Notes: a model not told the origin generated them from the sequence alone. Counted from the first letter of the stretch, positions 34,303 to 43,532 are shown. The stretch is DNA of 64,000 nt from a bacterium (GCA_018829445.1 JAHJTV010000101.1:1-64000), one strand, 5' to 3'. Program-made: numbers and translations.

Positions 34303-37300
34303 ATGAACATATCCCGATTTTCGGTGAATCGACCGATCTTTACGTCCATGTTTACGTTGATCGTGGTGATTCTTGGCAGCGTTGCCCTTTATCGGCTTCC
34401 TGTTGATTTGATGCCGGAAATAACATATCCGACGTTATCAGTGATGACGGAATACAATAACGCGGGTCCTGAACAAATTGAAGACTTGATTACACGCCCT
34501 ATTGAACAGGCCGTCAGTGCGGTTCCGGGAGTGCAGAAGGTTGAATCAACGTCATCTGACAGGAGTAGCGCTGTCCGGGTCTCCTTTATCTGGGGCACGA
34601 ATCTTGACGAAGCTGCCAATGACATTCGAGACCGTTTGGATCGAATTGCTGGTGCTTTGCCGGATGATGCCGGCAAACCCACCTTGAGGAAATTCGATCT
34701 CTCCCAATTTCCTATTTTGATTTTGGGCGTAACCAGTAATCTTGATCCTATTGAAGTGAGAAAGATTGTTGAGGAGCAGGTCAGTTACCGATTTGAAAGA
34801 GTTCCCGGTGTTGCCGCAGTTGATGTCTGGGGAGGCCAGGAGCAGGAAATTCAGGTGCGGGTTTATGCTGATAAGGTAAAAGCGCTTGGACTGCCCATCA
34901 GTCAGATCATTTCCAGTATCAAGGCGCAGAATGTATCCATTCCCACCGGTGTTTTGAAAAAGGGTAACTATGAGTTAATGATCAGTACCTCAGGAGAATA
35001 TACAAATCTGAACGAACTGAATGAAACGGTGGTTACAGTCAGGGAAGGGATTCCCATTCAGTTAAGGGAAATTGCGGATGTCGTTTCCACCCATAAAAAA
35101 AATTACCAGATTATTAAGATTAATGGGAAACCCGGGATACGTATCTCCATACAAAAACAATCGCTGGCGAACACAGTTGAGGTAGCACAAGAGACTTTGA
35201 AGGAGCTTGAGCGAATCAGAGCTGATATCCCACAATTGGATATTATTCCATTGATCAATACTGCAGAGTACATCGAACGTTCCATTGGAAACGTAACGAC
35301 AATGGCCGGCTTTGGAGGTGTTTTAGCTGTCTTTGTTTTTATTATTTTTCTCAGAAGTTTTCGAAGCACTGCGATTATCAGTACCACTATTCCTGTTTCT
35401 ATCATAGGAACCTTCATTTTTGTATACTTCTCCGGATTCACCTTAAACCTTATGACACTGGGTGGTTTGGCCATCGGTGTTGGTATGATTGTCGACAATT
35501 CCATTGTCGTCCTGGAAAATATATTCAGATTACGGAAGAATGGTTTAAGACCAAAAATGGCGGCTATCTTTGGTAGTGAGGAGGTCACCTCTGCAATTAT
35601 AGCCAGCACCCTGACCACATTGGTTATTTTTCTGCCAATGGTGTTTATCAGGGGAATGGCCGGGATTATGTTCAAACAACTGGCATACGTTATTAGCTTT
35701 GCCCTGTTGTGTTCATTGGGTGTTGCGTTAACGCTCATTCCCATGTTGACATCCAGAATGTCCAATACCAAACATATTAAAAAAAAGCAGGCAGAAAGCG
35801 AGGAACCCGGAAAAGCGAAAAAAACTATTGGAGATCGTATTATAAAAGAATATCAAGGCCTTCTAGTATTTTCCCTAGGACACAAAAAACTGGTTGTTCT
35901 TTTTACTGTCCTGCTTCTACTGTTAAGCCTGGCACTGGTTCCCTTTATTGGTGTCGAATATATGCCGGCAGCAGATGAGGGTGAAGTCAGAGTGAATATT
36001 GAAATGGATGTTGGAACCCGATTGGAAGTCTTGAACGAAAAATTTGAGCAGGTCCAGGAAATTATCAATCAATCAGTTCCTGAAGTAAAAAACGCTGTTG
36101 TTCGCCTGGGCTCCTCTTCGTGGCATGGAGGATCTCACAGCGGAAACGTCCAACTCACATTAAAACCCCTGGTTGAAAGATCGAGAAGCAGCGATCAGAT
36201 TGCCAATGATTTAAGAGTGAAACTCTCCGGAATTCCCGGTGTTCAAGTAAGAACAAGAGCGGGACAGGGACTTTTTGTCTTCAGATTGATTTCAGGCGGT
36301 AATACGGAGCGTATTCAAATCGATATCAAAGGATATGATTTGGTAAGAGCAGGTTTTCTGGCCGAGACTATCAAGGGAAAAGTGGAAAACGTTCCGGGGG
36401 TGACAGATGTACGTCTCAGCTTGGAAGCTGGCAGGCCGGAGCAGAGAATTGTCGTCGACAGGGAAAGATCCGCTCAATTGCTCCTCAATGTTTCGGACAT
36501 TGCCGAAAACCTGCAGACAATTATTTCAGGAACCAGAAGTGGTACTTATCGAGAGGGTGGACGAGAATTTGACATTCTGGTAAAAATTAAAGACACCGAT
36601 GCCATGGATCTGGAGGAGGTGCTTGATCTTACTGTCGTCAATAGAAACGGCGAACCTATTACCATGAAAAACGTTGTCTCCATTACTTCAAAAACCACAC
36701 CGACTGAAATCACGAGAAAGGATCAGGAACGAACCGTAACCGTTTCTGTCAACATCAGTGATCGTGACATGAATTCTGTTCTTGCCGATATCAGGATTGC
36801 ATTGAAAGATGTCGTTATTCCGAAAGACTTCAGTATTGTATTTGCAGGAGACTTTGAAGCCCAACAGGAAGCATTTCGTGAGCTTTTAGTCGGAATCCTG
36901 CTGGCTGTTGTTCTTGTTTACATGGTATTGGCTTGCCTTTACGAATCATTGAGAGACCCGCTGCTGGTCCTTTTTTCGGTACCCCTTGCAACAGTGGGAG
37001 TGATCCTGATGCTTTTCATCACCGGGACTACCTTCAATGTCCAGTCTTACATCGGTTGCATTATGCTTGCGGGGATTGTGGTGAACAACGCCATTTTGTT
37101 AGTCGATCATATTAATCTCCTGAGAGAACGGGATGGCATGCCCGTTGAGCAAGCCATTGTTGAAGCCGGTACCAGACGTTTACGACCTATTATTATGACG
37201 GCAACCACAACCATTTTGGGGATGACGCCCCTGTCCCTCGGCATTCTGGAAGGAGGAGAGACTCAGGCTTCAATGGCCAGAGTGGTTATTGGCGGCTTGG

Positions 37301-37428
37301 CAAGTTCCACCCTGATCACCTTGATTTTTATTCCTGTTTTGTACATGATCTTTGAACGAATTTTTCCAAAAAGAAGGTCAAAGAAAGTTGAGGATTTGAA
37401 GGATTTGAATAATGCCAATCCGGCTTGA
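34303..37428 (+). CDS. RND-family efflux pump (AcrB/HAE1-type)
   Basis: This 1041-residue inner-membrane proton-driven exporter has helix 1 at about 12-30, two large periplasmic loops, and two six-helix halves, the second starting near residue 527 after the KLVVLFTV segment. The helix-4 proton-relay motif reads GVGMIVDNSIVVLEN, with Asp followed by Asn, as in many non-enteric HAE-type pumps where AcrB has two Asp. Helix 10-11 motifs such as GIVVNNAILLVDHINLLRERDG are intact. Substrates are not predictable. It is coupled to the adaptor gene (TAG-aac-ATG) and ends in a charged tail. Confidence 0.93.
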   Translation: MNISRFSVNRPIFTSMFTLIVVILGSVALYRLPVDLMPEITYPTLSVMTEYNNAGPEQIEDLITRPIEQAVSAVPGVQKVESTSSDRSSAVRVSFIWGTNLDEAANDIRDRLDRIAGALPDDAGKPTLRKFDLSQFPILILGVTSNLDPIEVRKIVEEQVSYRFERVPGVAAVDVWGGQEQEIQVRVYADKVKALGLPISQIISSIKAQNVSIPTGVLKKGNYELMISTSGEYTNLNELNETVVTVREGIPIQLREIADVVSTHKKNYQIIKINGKPGIRISIQKQSLANTVEVAQETLKELERIRADIPQLDIIPLINTAEYIERSIGNVTTMAGFGGVLAVFVFIIFLRSFRSTAIISTTIPVSIIGTFIFVYFSGFTLNLMTLGGLAIGVGMIVDNSIVVLENIFRLRKNGLRPKMAAIFGSEEVTSAIIASTLTTLVIFLPMVFIRGMAGIMFKQLAYVISFALLCSLGVALTLIPMLTSRMSNTKHIKKKQAESEEPGKAKKTIGDRIIKEYQGLLVFSLGHKKLVVLFTVLLLLLSLALVPFIGVEYMPAADEGEVRVNIEMDVGTRLEVLNEKFEQVQEIINQSVPEVKNAVVRLGSSSWHGGSHSGNVQLTLKPLVERSRSSDQIANDLRVKLSGIPGVQVRTRAGQGLFVFRLISGGNTERIQIDIKGYDLVRAGFLAETIKGKVENVPGVTDVRLSLEAGRPEQRIVVDRERSAQLLLNVSDIAENLQTIISGTRSGTYREGGREFDILVKIKDTDAMDLEEVLDLTVVNRNGEPITMKNVVSITSKTTPTEITRKDQERTVTVSVNISDRDMNSVLADIRIALKDVVIPKDFSIVFAGDFEAQQEAFRELLVGILLAVVLVYMVLACLYESLRDPLLVLFSVPLATVGVILMLFITGTTFNVQSYIGCIMLAGIVVNNAILLVDHINLLRERDGMPVEQAIVEAGTRRLRPIIMTATTTILGMTPLSLGILEGGETQASMARVVIGGLASSTLITLIFIPVLYMIFERIFPKRRSKKVEDLKDLNNANPA

Positions 37429-37845
37429 TTCAAGATGCAATGTGAAGACGGACTAACGATTACAAGCTCTCTACCTGTGTGAAAAACAATAACTGATGAT
37501 TAATTGATCACCAGTCGGTATCGGTCAAAAAAAATCTAATTACCAAACGCTGCAGTGACCGGCACTTGCCCCATCCCCATGATCTGACATTAACACCTCC
37601 AACCTAAATTCCAATACTCCTGGTAAATAGCTCAACTTTCAATGATCTGCAACGCAAATCGTGAATCCAAAAAAAGGAGGAAAAAATTAACTATCTGGAT
37701 TATGATTAATCTCTGAATAGTGTATGTTGATGATGACAAAAAAAAGAAAACACAATCACTGAAAAATGTTTTGCAATGGCACCAGCTATTGAACGTATTT
37801 TTTTAAAAACAAAACTCAAAAACCGTTCCAAAGGCAAGAGAAATA
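37429..37845. other. Intergenic region, no gene seen
   Basis: This 417-base AT-rich gap lies between the RND pump and the selenoprotein peroxiredoxin. A strong Shine-Dalgarno-like AAAGGAGG (about 37671-37678) is followed only by very short frames, so no gene is proposed. No clear terminator was recognised. Confidence 0.45.
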
Positions 37846-38520
37846 ATGAAAAAGGATATTCCAAATATAAATGAAGTAGCACCGGATTTTTCCACTTTGA
37901 GGGAAAACGGATATGATTTTACCCTGTCACAGGTACTCCAGGCCCAAAAGAATGTTTTGCTGGTTTTCTACCGGGGACACTGGTGACCTTTTTGTGTCAA
38001 CCAGTTGGTTGAAATAAAACAAAACCATGCGACAATAGAGCAACACCAAACCACTATTTTCGCACTATCTGCTGATACTACGAAACAATCAATTGCTTTA
38101 TCTCAAGAGTTGGGACTGCCCTTTCAGCTGCTATGTGATACGGATAAAAAAGTGATGTCCAGGTATCATCTGCTCAATCAAAACGAACACGGCGGCATCG
38201 CCTATCCGGCCATTTTTCTGATTAAACCCTCCGGGATAATCGGTTATCGTTCGCTGGATCGAACGGCGCAAAGGGTCAATCTCAGTGAAATATTGGGCTA
38301 TGTTAAAGACTTAAGCCAACACCCTGAGTATACACTGGAATCATCCTCCAAAAAAGAAAAGATCGTTCCAACATTGAAAACACTCAAACAGATTGGCAGG
38401 AACATGTTTTTGAGAGGAAACCGGACAGACTGGAAGCACTACCTTGGCTTTCCTTTTTTGGTGATCTTTAATTTTCTGGTAAAAAAAGCTGGAAAAAAGA
38501 AGACCTCACACATTAAATGA
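37846..38520 (+). CDS. Peroxiredoxin-like selenoprotein (TGA = Sec47)
   Basis: This 224-residue AhpC/TSA-type protein is complete only if the TGA at 37984-37986 is read as selenocysteine. Residues 1-46 (APDFSTLRENGYDFTL, then VLLVFYRGHW) run directly into U47-PFCVNQL. Family members read FYRGxWCPFC, so Sec replaces the peroxidatic Cys and the partner Cys50 is kept. The frame then stays open for 177 codons with the thioredoxin-fold landmarks IFALSADT and AIFLIKPSGIIGYR. A short hairpin lies in the SECIS position. It should reduce peroxides with high reactivity and heads the oxygen-defence island. A conventional gene call would start after the TGA at about 38005. Confidence 0.85.
37997..38012 (+). 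promoter_or_regulatory. Putative bacterial SECIS element of the peroxiredoxin gene
   Basis: TCAACC (37997-38002) and GGTTGA (38007-38012) form a perfect 6-bp stem with the loop AGTT, in which G is the second loop base. The loop begins 16 bases after the TGA (37984-37986), which fits the usual window for bacterial SECIS loops that bind SelB. T-rich and A-rich flanks can extend the stem. Confidence 0.6.
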
Positions 38521-38525
38521 AATCA

Positions 38526-38564
38526 GCATTGACTATTTCTAATATCGTCATAAATAGTCAATGC
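38526..38564. terminator. Perfect 13-bp inverted repeat after the peroxiredoxin gene
   Basis: GCATTGACTATTT (38526-38538) and AAATAGTCAATGC (38552-38564) are exact reverse complements around a 13-base loop, starting 5 bases after the stop codon. No T-run follows, so it may be an mRNA-end stabiliser, a weak terminator or an operator for the next gene. Confidence 0.5.
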
Positions 38565-38680
38565 AAAGACAAATTTGGCATGGTTCTTTCAGACAACAAC
38601 GATCAAGTAGGATTATTTATAGAAGTCCCCTCAAAGAATGTGAAGGGCACAATACAATAAAAACTTACAGGAATTAAATA

Positions 38681-39556
38681 ATGAAATGGAATAGTGTTGT
38701 GATTGATGTTAACTCGATGGATGTCGAGGAAGCCAAAGCATATATCGGCTCTCATCCTTCGGATTCCTTTCAGCTTGTGGATGTCAGGCAGCCCGAAGAG
38801 TACAGTAAACGTCATCTGCCTGGTGCCACCCTTCTTCCTTTGGAAGACCTGGTTGACGGAAAAGGCAATTTGGACAAGATGAAACCGGTTCTTTTGTACA
38901 GTCGTTCCGGTGGTCGCAGTCTGGTAGGTGCCCAATGGTTGACTACTCAGGGTTTTTCTGAGATCTGGAATATTACCGGAGGCATTAAAGCCTGGCAAGG
39001 GGAAGCTGCTTTTGGACATTACAAATTAAATCTGAATCTGCTTGATCCGGAGGCGGATTTTCCGGACGCCATCAGTATGGCATACGCCATGGAGGAAGGA
39101 TTACAGCTGTTTTATATCTTACTGGCCCGGGAAACCAAGGAAGAGATGTACAAGAGACTGTATCGAAAACTGGCGGCATTTGAAGTGGATCATAAACGCG
39201 ACTTGTCTCAAATGTACTCCATCACCCAGGGGAAAGAGTTAATTCAGAAGGAGATTGAAGAACACGATGGTCAGATTATGGAAGGCGGTGGTTATGCCGA
39301 TATTACCTTAATCAAAACCCTGGCGAACACGGAAAGTGCCTATGATGTCTTCAGCCTGGCAATTGCTTTTGAAGCCCAGGCTCTGGATTTTTATTCCAGG
39401 TTATCCACTCAAGCTGTCCGACCGGAAGTAAAAAAATTCTTTCTGGAGATGGCAGATGCAGAGAAAAAACATTTGTTATTTGTGTCTAAAGAAATGGATA
39501 AATATATTGAACAGGAAAAAAGATTTTCAAATAATGAGATCCATGATAATAAATGA
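38681..39556 (+). CDS. Rhodanese-like domain fused to a ferritin-like (rubrerythrin) domain
   Basis: In this 291-residue two-domain protein, residues about 5-110 are a rhodanese fold (FQLVDVRQPEEYSKRHLPGA, GFSEIWNITGGIKAWQG). The active-site loop reads YSRSGGRS where active sulfurtransferases have CRSG, so the catalytic Cys is Ser and persulfide transfer is unlikely by the usual route. Residues about 125-280 are a four-helix di-iron ferritin-like domain with two Glu and ExxH pairs (AFEVDHKRDL and MADAEKKHLLF). CAGGA precedes the ATG. It lies between the Sec-peroxiredoxin and further di-iron proteins, which suggests a role in peroxide, iron or sulfur stress. Confidence 0.85.
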   Translation: MKWNSVVIDVNSMDVEEAKAYIGSHPSDSFQLVDVRQPEEYSKRHLPGATLLPLEDLVDGKGNLDKMKPVLLYSRSGGRSLVGAQWLTTQGFSEIWNITGGIKAWQGEAAFGHYKLNLNLLDPEADFPDAISMAYAMEEGLQLFYILLARETKEEMYKRLYRKLAAFEVDHKRDLSQMYSITQGKELIQKEIEEHDGQIMEGGGYADITLIKTLANTESAYDVFSLAIAFEAQALDFYSRLSTQAVRPEVKKFFLEMADAEKKHLLFVSKEMDKYIEQEKRFSNNEIHDNK

Positions 39557-39655
39557 TTATTTTGGATAAACCGATCATTAGTAAGAGGAACTGTAATCAT
39601 TAAAGATTCTGTTTCAAAAACCTGTGACGTAATAGAAAAATATCAGCTTTATAGC

Positions 39656-39740
39656 CTTGTCATCCCGGATTTGATTCGGGATCCACTTTTCTATTACTCT
39701 AAAATTAGTATGGATTCCGGCTCAAGGCCGGAATGACAAG
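39656..39740. repeat. REP-like palindrome pair in inverted orientation
   Basis: The left unit (39656-39685) contains ATCCCG and CGGGAT around a 9-base loop, with outer sequence CTTGTC. The right unit (39711-39740) is its inverted copy, with ATTCCGGC-tcaag-GCCGGAAT ending GACAAG. This is a BIME-like arrangement in the gap before the ferritin-like gene. A third relative is at 40961-40981. These belong to the widespread intergenic family with a TGTCATnCCGG core. Confidence 0.75.
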
Positions 39741-39792
39741 AACGCAGTATTTTTTTTAATAAAATTTTATAACCCGAAAAAGGAGAAATGCC

Positions 39793-40302
39793 ATGAATCT
39801 TGGAGATGCCATAAAAACAGCCCTTGAATTTGAGCATAAAGTGATGGATGTCTACAGTAAATACGCCGACAAGCTTAATTCGCCTGTTGGAGCAAAGATC
39901 TTTAAATTATTGGGAAAAGAGGAAGAAGGCCATGCCGATTATCTGAAAGCCAAACTGGCTGAATGGCAGAAATCCGGTAAGATAACCGTCGATAAACTGG
40001 AGACCATTGTTCCTGACAAGAATCTTATCGAGGACAATGTGAAAAAACTTAAAAAAGTGGCCAAGCAGGAAAGCATTAATGATGAAATTGAGGTGTTTAA
40101 GAAAGCTCTGAAGATGGAAAGTGATGCTTCAGCCTTTTACAGGGATCTTGTAGGCAAACTGCCAGCGAAAGACCAAAAACTGTTTCAACACTTTATTGAA
40201 ATAGAAGAAGGACACGAAGCCATCGTCAAGGCAGAGATTGACAATGCCCAAGGGATGGGATTCTGGTTCGATTTTATGGAATTTAATCTTGAAAGCGCTT
40301 AA
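39793..40302 (+). CDS. Ferritin-like di-iron protein (rubrerythrin family)
   Basis: This 169-residue four-helix bundle has carboxylate/His ligands in two similar halves: ALEFEHKVMDVY with GKEEEGHADYL in the first, and ALKMESDASAFY with EIEEGHEAIV in the second. This is the classic E...ExxH x2 pattern of rubrerythrin-type peroxidases, but without a rubredoxin domain, so it would need a separate rubredoxin as electron donor. AAGGAG lies just before the ATG. It lies in a run of four iron- or peroxide-related genes. Confidence 0.88.
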   Translation: MNLGDAIKTALEFEHKVMDVYSKYADKLNSPVGAKIFKLLGKEEEGHADYLKAKLAEWQKSGKITVDKLETIVPDKNLIEDNVKKLKKVAKQESINDEIEVFKKALKMESDASAFYRDLVGKLPAKDQKLFQHFIEIEEGHEAIVKAEIDNAQGMGFWFDFMEFNLESA

Positions 40303-40391
40303 TCGCTTTGGGAAAAGTGTGATGGCAATCCGAAACGGTCATCTGAGAGCCATCAACATTGGTTATTAACAGAATTCAAAGAGAGAATCCG

Positions 40392-40904
40392 ATGTTAACC
40401 GAAAAAATGGAAAAACAGCTTAATGAACATATTAATGCTGAGTTTTATTCCGCTCATCTTTATCTTTCCATGTCCGCGTATTTTAGATCCATTGATCTTT
40501 TAGGATTCGCCAACTGGATGAAGGTGCAGTTCGACGAGGAGATGTTTCATGCCATGAAATTTTTTGAGTTTGTGGACCAAAGAGACGGGAGGGTTCGTTT
40601 GACAGCAATTGAAGCGCCTCCGATCGAGTGGGATTCTCCCCTGCCTGTTTTTCAATATACCTATGAACATGAGCAGATGGTTTCAAAACAGATTAATGAT
40701 CTGGTAAGTCTGTCCATTGAGGAGAAGGATCACGCAACCAATAACTTCCTTCAATGGTTCGTAGCCGAGCAGGTTGAGGAGGAATCCACGGTTAAAACTG
40801 TCCTGAAAAAATTGAAATTTGTGGGCGATTCAAAATCAGCCTTACTGATGGTTGATCAGGAATTGTCCCAAAGAGTGTTTACCCCCCCTGTGGAAAAGGC
40901 TTAA
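40392..40904 (+). CDS. ftn: Ferritin (FtnA-type)
   Basis: This 170-residue non-heme ferritin opens with [25 protein letters not shown], which carries the first ferroxidase Glu. It continues with [15 protein letters not shown] (ExxH), then a long loop, [22 protein letters not shown] and a C-terminal helix, all as in bacterial FtnA. It stores iron as a ferric mineral and limits Fenton chemistry. The ATG at 40392 is preferred; the frame extends to a TTG at 40359 but the family starts here, with GAGAG upstream. It follows the rubrerythrin-like gene by 89 bases. Confidence 0.93.
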   Translation: MLTEKMEKQLNEHINAEFYSAHLYLSMSAYFRSIDLLGFANWMKVQFDEEMFHAMKFFEFVDQRDGRVRLTAIEAPPIEWDSPLPVFQYTYEHEQMVSKQINDLVSLSIEEKDHATNNFLQWFVAEQVEEESTVKTVLKKLKFVGDSKSALLMVDQELSQRVFTPPVEKA

Positions 40905-40960
40905 TCGGTTCAAAATCATTCCGATTGTACTTCCTATCTCTTAATATTCAACCTCCATTA

Positions 40961-40981
40961 ATGCCGGGTCAAGCCCGGCAT
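40961..40981. repeat. REP-like palindrome
   Basis: ATGCCGGG-tcaag-CCCGGCAT forms an 8-bp stem in the 440-base gap (40905-41344) after ferritin. It belongs to the same family as the pair at 39656-39740. The rest of the gap shows no gene: overlapping frames on both strands (41093-41307) have no ribosome site and no recognisable motif. Confidence 0.65.
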
Positions 40982-41344
40982 GTCAGCAATGTTGGCTGGT
41001 ACTGTGTACAATTGATACAGCCTGTTGTTGCATTCCCCTCGTACTCACTGGAGTTATTAATTTCCCGTCTTTATTAAAACAAGGGTCTCTGGCTAATTTC
41101 CATTTTGGCATGATAATTTCAGTAAAAGCAGATTATGGGTGGATAAGGCAAAAACCAAACCCTCATTCCACCAATGAAACCGGAATCTTAACCCCAGTTG
41201 TAACGGCAAATGGGGAAAAGAATCAGGAAAACTGCCCATCGAAGAAAAAGAGCGGACTTCCTGAAAACCTGTTTCGTGCAATTAATTTGACACACTTGAG
41301 ACATTAATACACCATAGTACATATAATTTATGAGTGAGCTGAAT

Positions 41345-41698
41345 ATGAAAGCGAAGATTTTTCACAATCCAAAGTGAAGCACTAGCAGAAAAGCGCTGGA
41401 GGTGCTTAAGGAGAGTGGAGTTGAATTTGAGATTATCGAATATTTAAAAAACCCACCTTCAGCAGAAGAGCTGAAGAAAATATGCATCGGCCTGGGATTG
41501 GAACCAATCGACCTTGTTCGAACAAAAGATAAACAATTCAAAGAATTGGGGTTATCGAAAAAGGATGATAGGACTCAGGAGGAATGGCTCAGACTGATGA
41601 TAGACAACCCAAGTATGATCGAACGTCCAATTGTATCCTATGCGGGAAGATACGCATTGGGCAGACCACCGGAAAGCATCGGGAATATTCTTGATTAA
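41345..41698 (+). CDS. ArsC/Spx-family selenoprotein (TGA = Sec11)
   Basis: This 117-residue protein has the arsenate reductase (glutaredoxin-fold) length and layout. The start reads MKAKIFHNPK, then TGA at 41375-41377, then STSRKALEVLKESG. Family members read YHNPRCSxSRKAL, so the TGA sits exactly at the catalytic Cys, implying selenocysteine at residue 11. Downstream landmarks are intact: the proline-rich NPPSAEELKK, LVRTKD, and the cis-Pro/Arg region IERPIVSYAGRYALGRP. An AGCAC...GTGCT pair (41378-41404) with an inner AGC/GCT stem could form a SECIS. It may reduce arsenate or act as a selenol-thiol oxidoreductase. Conventional calls would begin at a GTG (41402) after the TGA. Confidence 0.85.
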
Positions 41699-41830
41699 CG
41701 CTGCCGGATAGTTGTTTGTTGCAGATTGAATGAACACTTTTCAGGAGAAAAGGTAAATCCAACCGCAAGCAAAAAAAAAACCATTATTTTAAAACCAAAA
41801 CATGAACCTGATGAACAAAAGGAAGAGAAA

Positions 41831-43528
41831 ATGAATATTGATATCTCCATAAAAATAGGCGGTGAAGCCGGTCAGGGCATACAGACTGTGGGCGACCTGC
41901 TGGCAGGTGTTTGTCAGAAGGCTGGTCTCTATGTCATGGGAATCAACGATTTTGAATCCAGGATTCGGGGAGGCCAGAGTTTTTTCCAGATTCGCATTTG
42001 CAGCTCTCCGGTGTCAGCACCGGTGAATAAGGTGCACCTGCTGGTTGCTCTTAGTAACCAGTTATCCGAAAAGCAAAAAGAGGATATCGTTGATGGTGGC
42101 CTGATTATCATGGATAGCAAGGAAGCCCCGGCTGATAATGTAGTGCCGGTTTCCATCCGTGACCTGGCGGTACAATCCGGGGGGAAAGTGATGGCAAATA
42201 CCGTAGCAGCCGGTGCCATTCTTGGCTTGTTGGGCGCCCCCTTCGCAATCTTGCAGGATTTACTGACACAACGATTTATGCGGAAAAGTCAGGAAATTGT
42301 GGACAACAACATAACTGCCGCTAAATTGGGGTTTGAAGCGGTGCAAGAGACTCATTTTAAATGGGCGTTTGATTGGGGAACAGGAGATCCAAAAGGAACA
42401 CTGATCAATGGCTCTCAGGCGATTGCCATGGGTGCGCTTGCCGGAGACTGCCGGTTCGCTGCTTTTTATCCCATGTCGCCCGCCACAAGTGTCATGCGGA
42501 ATCTCAACACATACGTGGGCAAAGTTCCCCTGGTTGTGGAACAGGTGGAAGATGAAATTGCGGCCGTGAACATGGTTATTGGTGCTTCTTTTGCCGGAGT
42601 GCGGGCGATGACATCTACCTCGGGCGGCGGATTCGCTCTCATGGTTGAAGGACTGGGATTGGCGGCTATCACAGAAACACCCCTTGTTATCGTAAACGCA
42701 CAACGACCGGGTCCTGCCACCGGACTTCCTACACGTACTGCCCAGGCAGACCTGTTGTTTGTCATCAGGGCATCGCAGGATGATTTTCCCAGGTTTGTAT
42801 TTGCACCGAGCTCCCCTCGAGAAGCATTCGAAGTAACAGCCAGGGCATTTAATCTGGCTGATAAGTACCAGGTTCCGGTAATCATACTGACAGATCAATA
42901 CCTTAACGATTCATTGTTTGTTGAAGAAAAACCATTCAAAGCACCAGACCAGGTTGAACAGTTTATCGTCACCGACAGCAGCATGGCAAATCCCGGGGAA
43001 TACAAGCGATTTTCGCTTACGGAAAGCGGCATCTCTCCCCGGGCACTTCCCTGCAATGGTGACGCCCTGGTAATGGCAACCGGAAATGAGCACACCGAGG
43101 ATGGCCATATCAGTGAAGATCCCATAAATCGGGTTCAAATGGTGGACAAGCGTAATGCCAAAATCCCGGCCATGATCGCTGAGCTAAATTCCCCGGAAAG
43201 CTATCACGAAGAGAGTGATATTTTACTGGTCGGCTGGGGTTCCACCAAAGGAGCCATCAAAGAGGCGGTCGATATTCTGCGAACCGATGGAAAGAATATC
43301 GGCTGTATCTGCTATACCGATATTTGGCCTTTTCCGGTCGATGAAGCCGTGACACTACTCAAAAAGGCAAAACAGTTTATTATGGTGGAGCAGAATTCGG
43401 GTGCACAGTTCGGACAACTGATAAGAGAGCAGACTGGACTGCGTTATTCCAGCAGCATCTTAAAATACGACGGTAGACCTTTTTACCCCAGTGAGATTGT
43501 TGACCAAATCAATCAGATAAAGGAGTAA
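41831..43528 (+). CDS. korA: 2-oxoacid:acceptor oxidoreductase, alpha subunit with fused gamma domain
   Basis: In this 565-residue protein, residues about 1-185 are the gamma domain (IKIGGEAGQGIQTVGDLL, FESRIRGGQSFFQIR). Residues about 195 on are the alpha subunit, with GSQAIAMGALAGDCRFAAFYPMSPAT (pyrimidine-binding), VEQVEDEIAAVNMVIGASFAGVRAMTSTSGGGF and a transketolase-C-like end (LLVGWGSTKGAIKEAVDIL). Two-subunit enzymes of this kind (KorAB-like) convert 2-oxoglutarate or related 2-oxoacids plus CoA to acyl-CoA, CO2 and reduced ferredoxin. AAGGAAGAG before the ATG at 41831 selects that start over an upstream open frame. The beta subunit follows after 4 bases. Confidence 0.9.
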   Translation: MNIDISIKIGGEAGQGIQTVGDLLAGVCQKAGLYVMGINDFESRIRGGQSFFQIRICSSPVSAPVNKVHLLVALSNQLSEKQKEDIVDGGLIIMDSKEAPADNVVPVSIRDLAVQSGGKVMANTVAAGAILGLLGAPFAILQDLLTQRFMRKSQEIVDNNITAAKLGFEAVQETHFKWAFDWGTGDPKGTLINGSQAIAMGALAGDCRFAAFYPMSPATSVMRNLNTYVGKVPLVVEQVEDEIAAVNMVIGASFAGVRAMTSTSGGGFALMVEGLGLAAITETPLVIVNAQRPGPATGLPTRTAQADLLFVIRASQDDFPRFVFAPSSPREAFEVTARAFNLADKYQVPVIILTDQYLNDSLFVEEKPFKAPDQVEQFIVTDSSMANPGEYKRFSLTESGISPRALPCNGDALVMATGNEHTEDGHISEDPINRVQMVDKRNAKIPAMIAELNSPESYHEESDILLVGWGSTKGAIKEAVDILRTDGKNIGCICYTDIWPFPVDEAVTLLKKAKQFIMVEQNSGAQFGQLIREQTGLRYSSSILKYDGRPFYPSEIVDQINQIKE

Positions 43529-43532
43529 GATC

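Noticed and set aside
37984-37986. Reading the peroxiredoxin TGA as an inactivating mutation (pseudogene)
   Set aside because: The codon falls exactly on the catalytic position, the frame is intact on both sides, a hairpin sits in SECIS position, and a second gene nearby shows the same pattern.
39653-39745. CRISPR-like repeat structure before the ferritin-like gene
   Set aside because: Only two inverted REP-like units without regular spacers; not a CRISPR array.
41093-41307. Two overlapping frames on opposite strands before the ArsC-like gene
   Set aside because: Neither has a ribosome site or known similarity; they are mirror images of the same AT/GC pattern.
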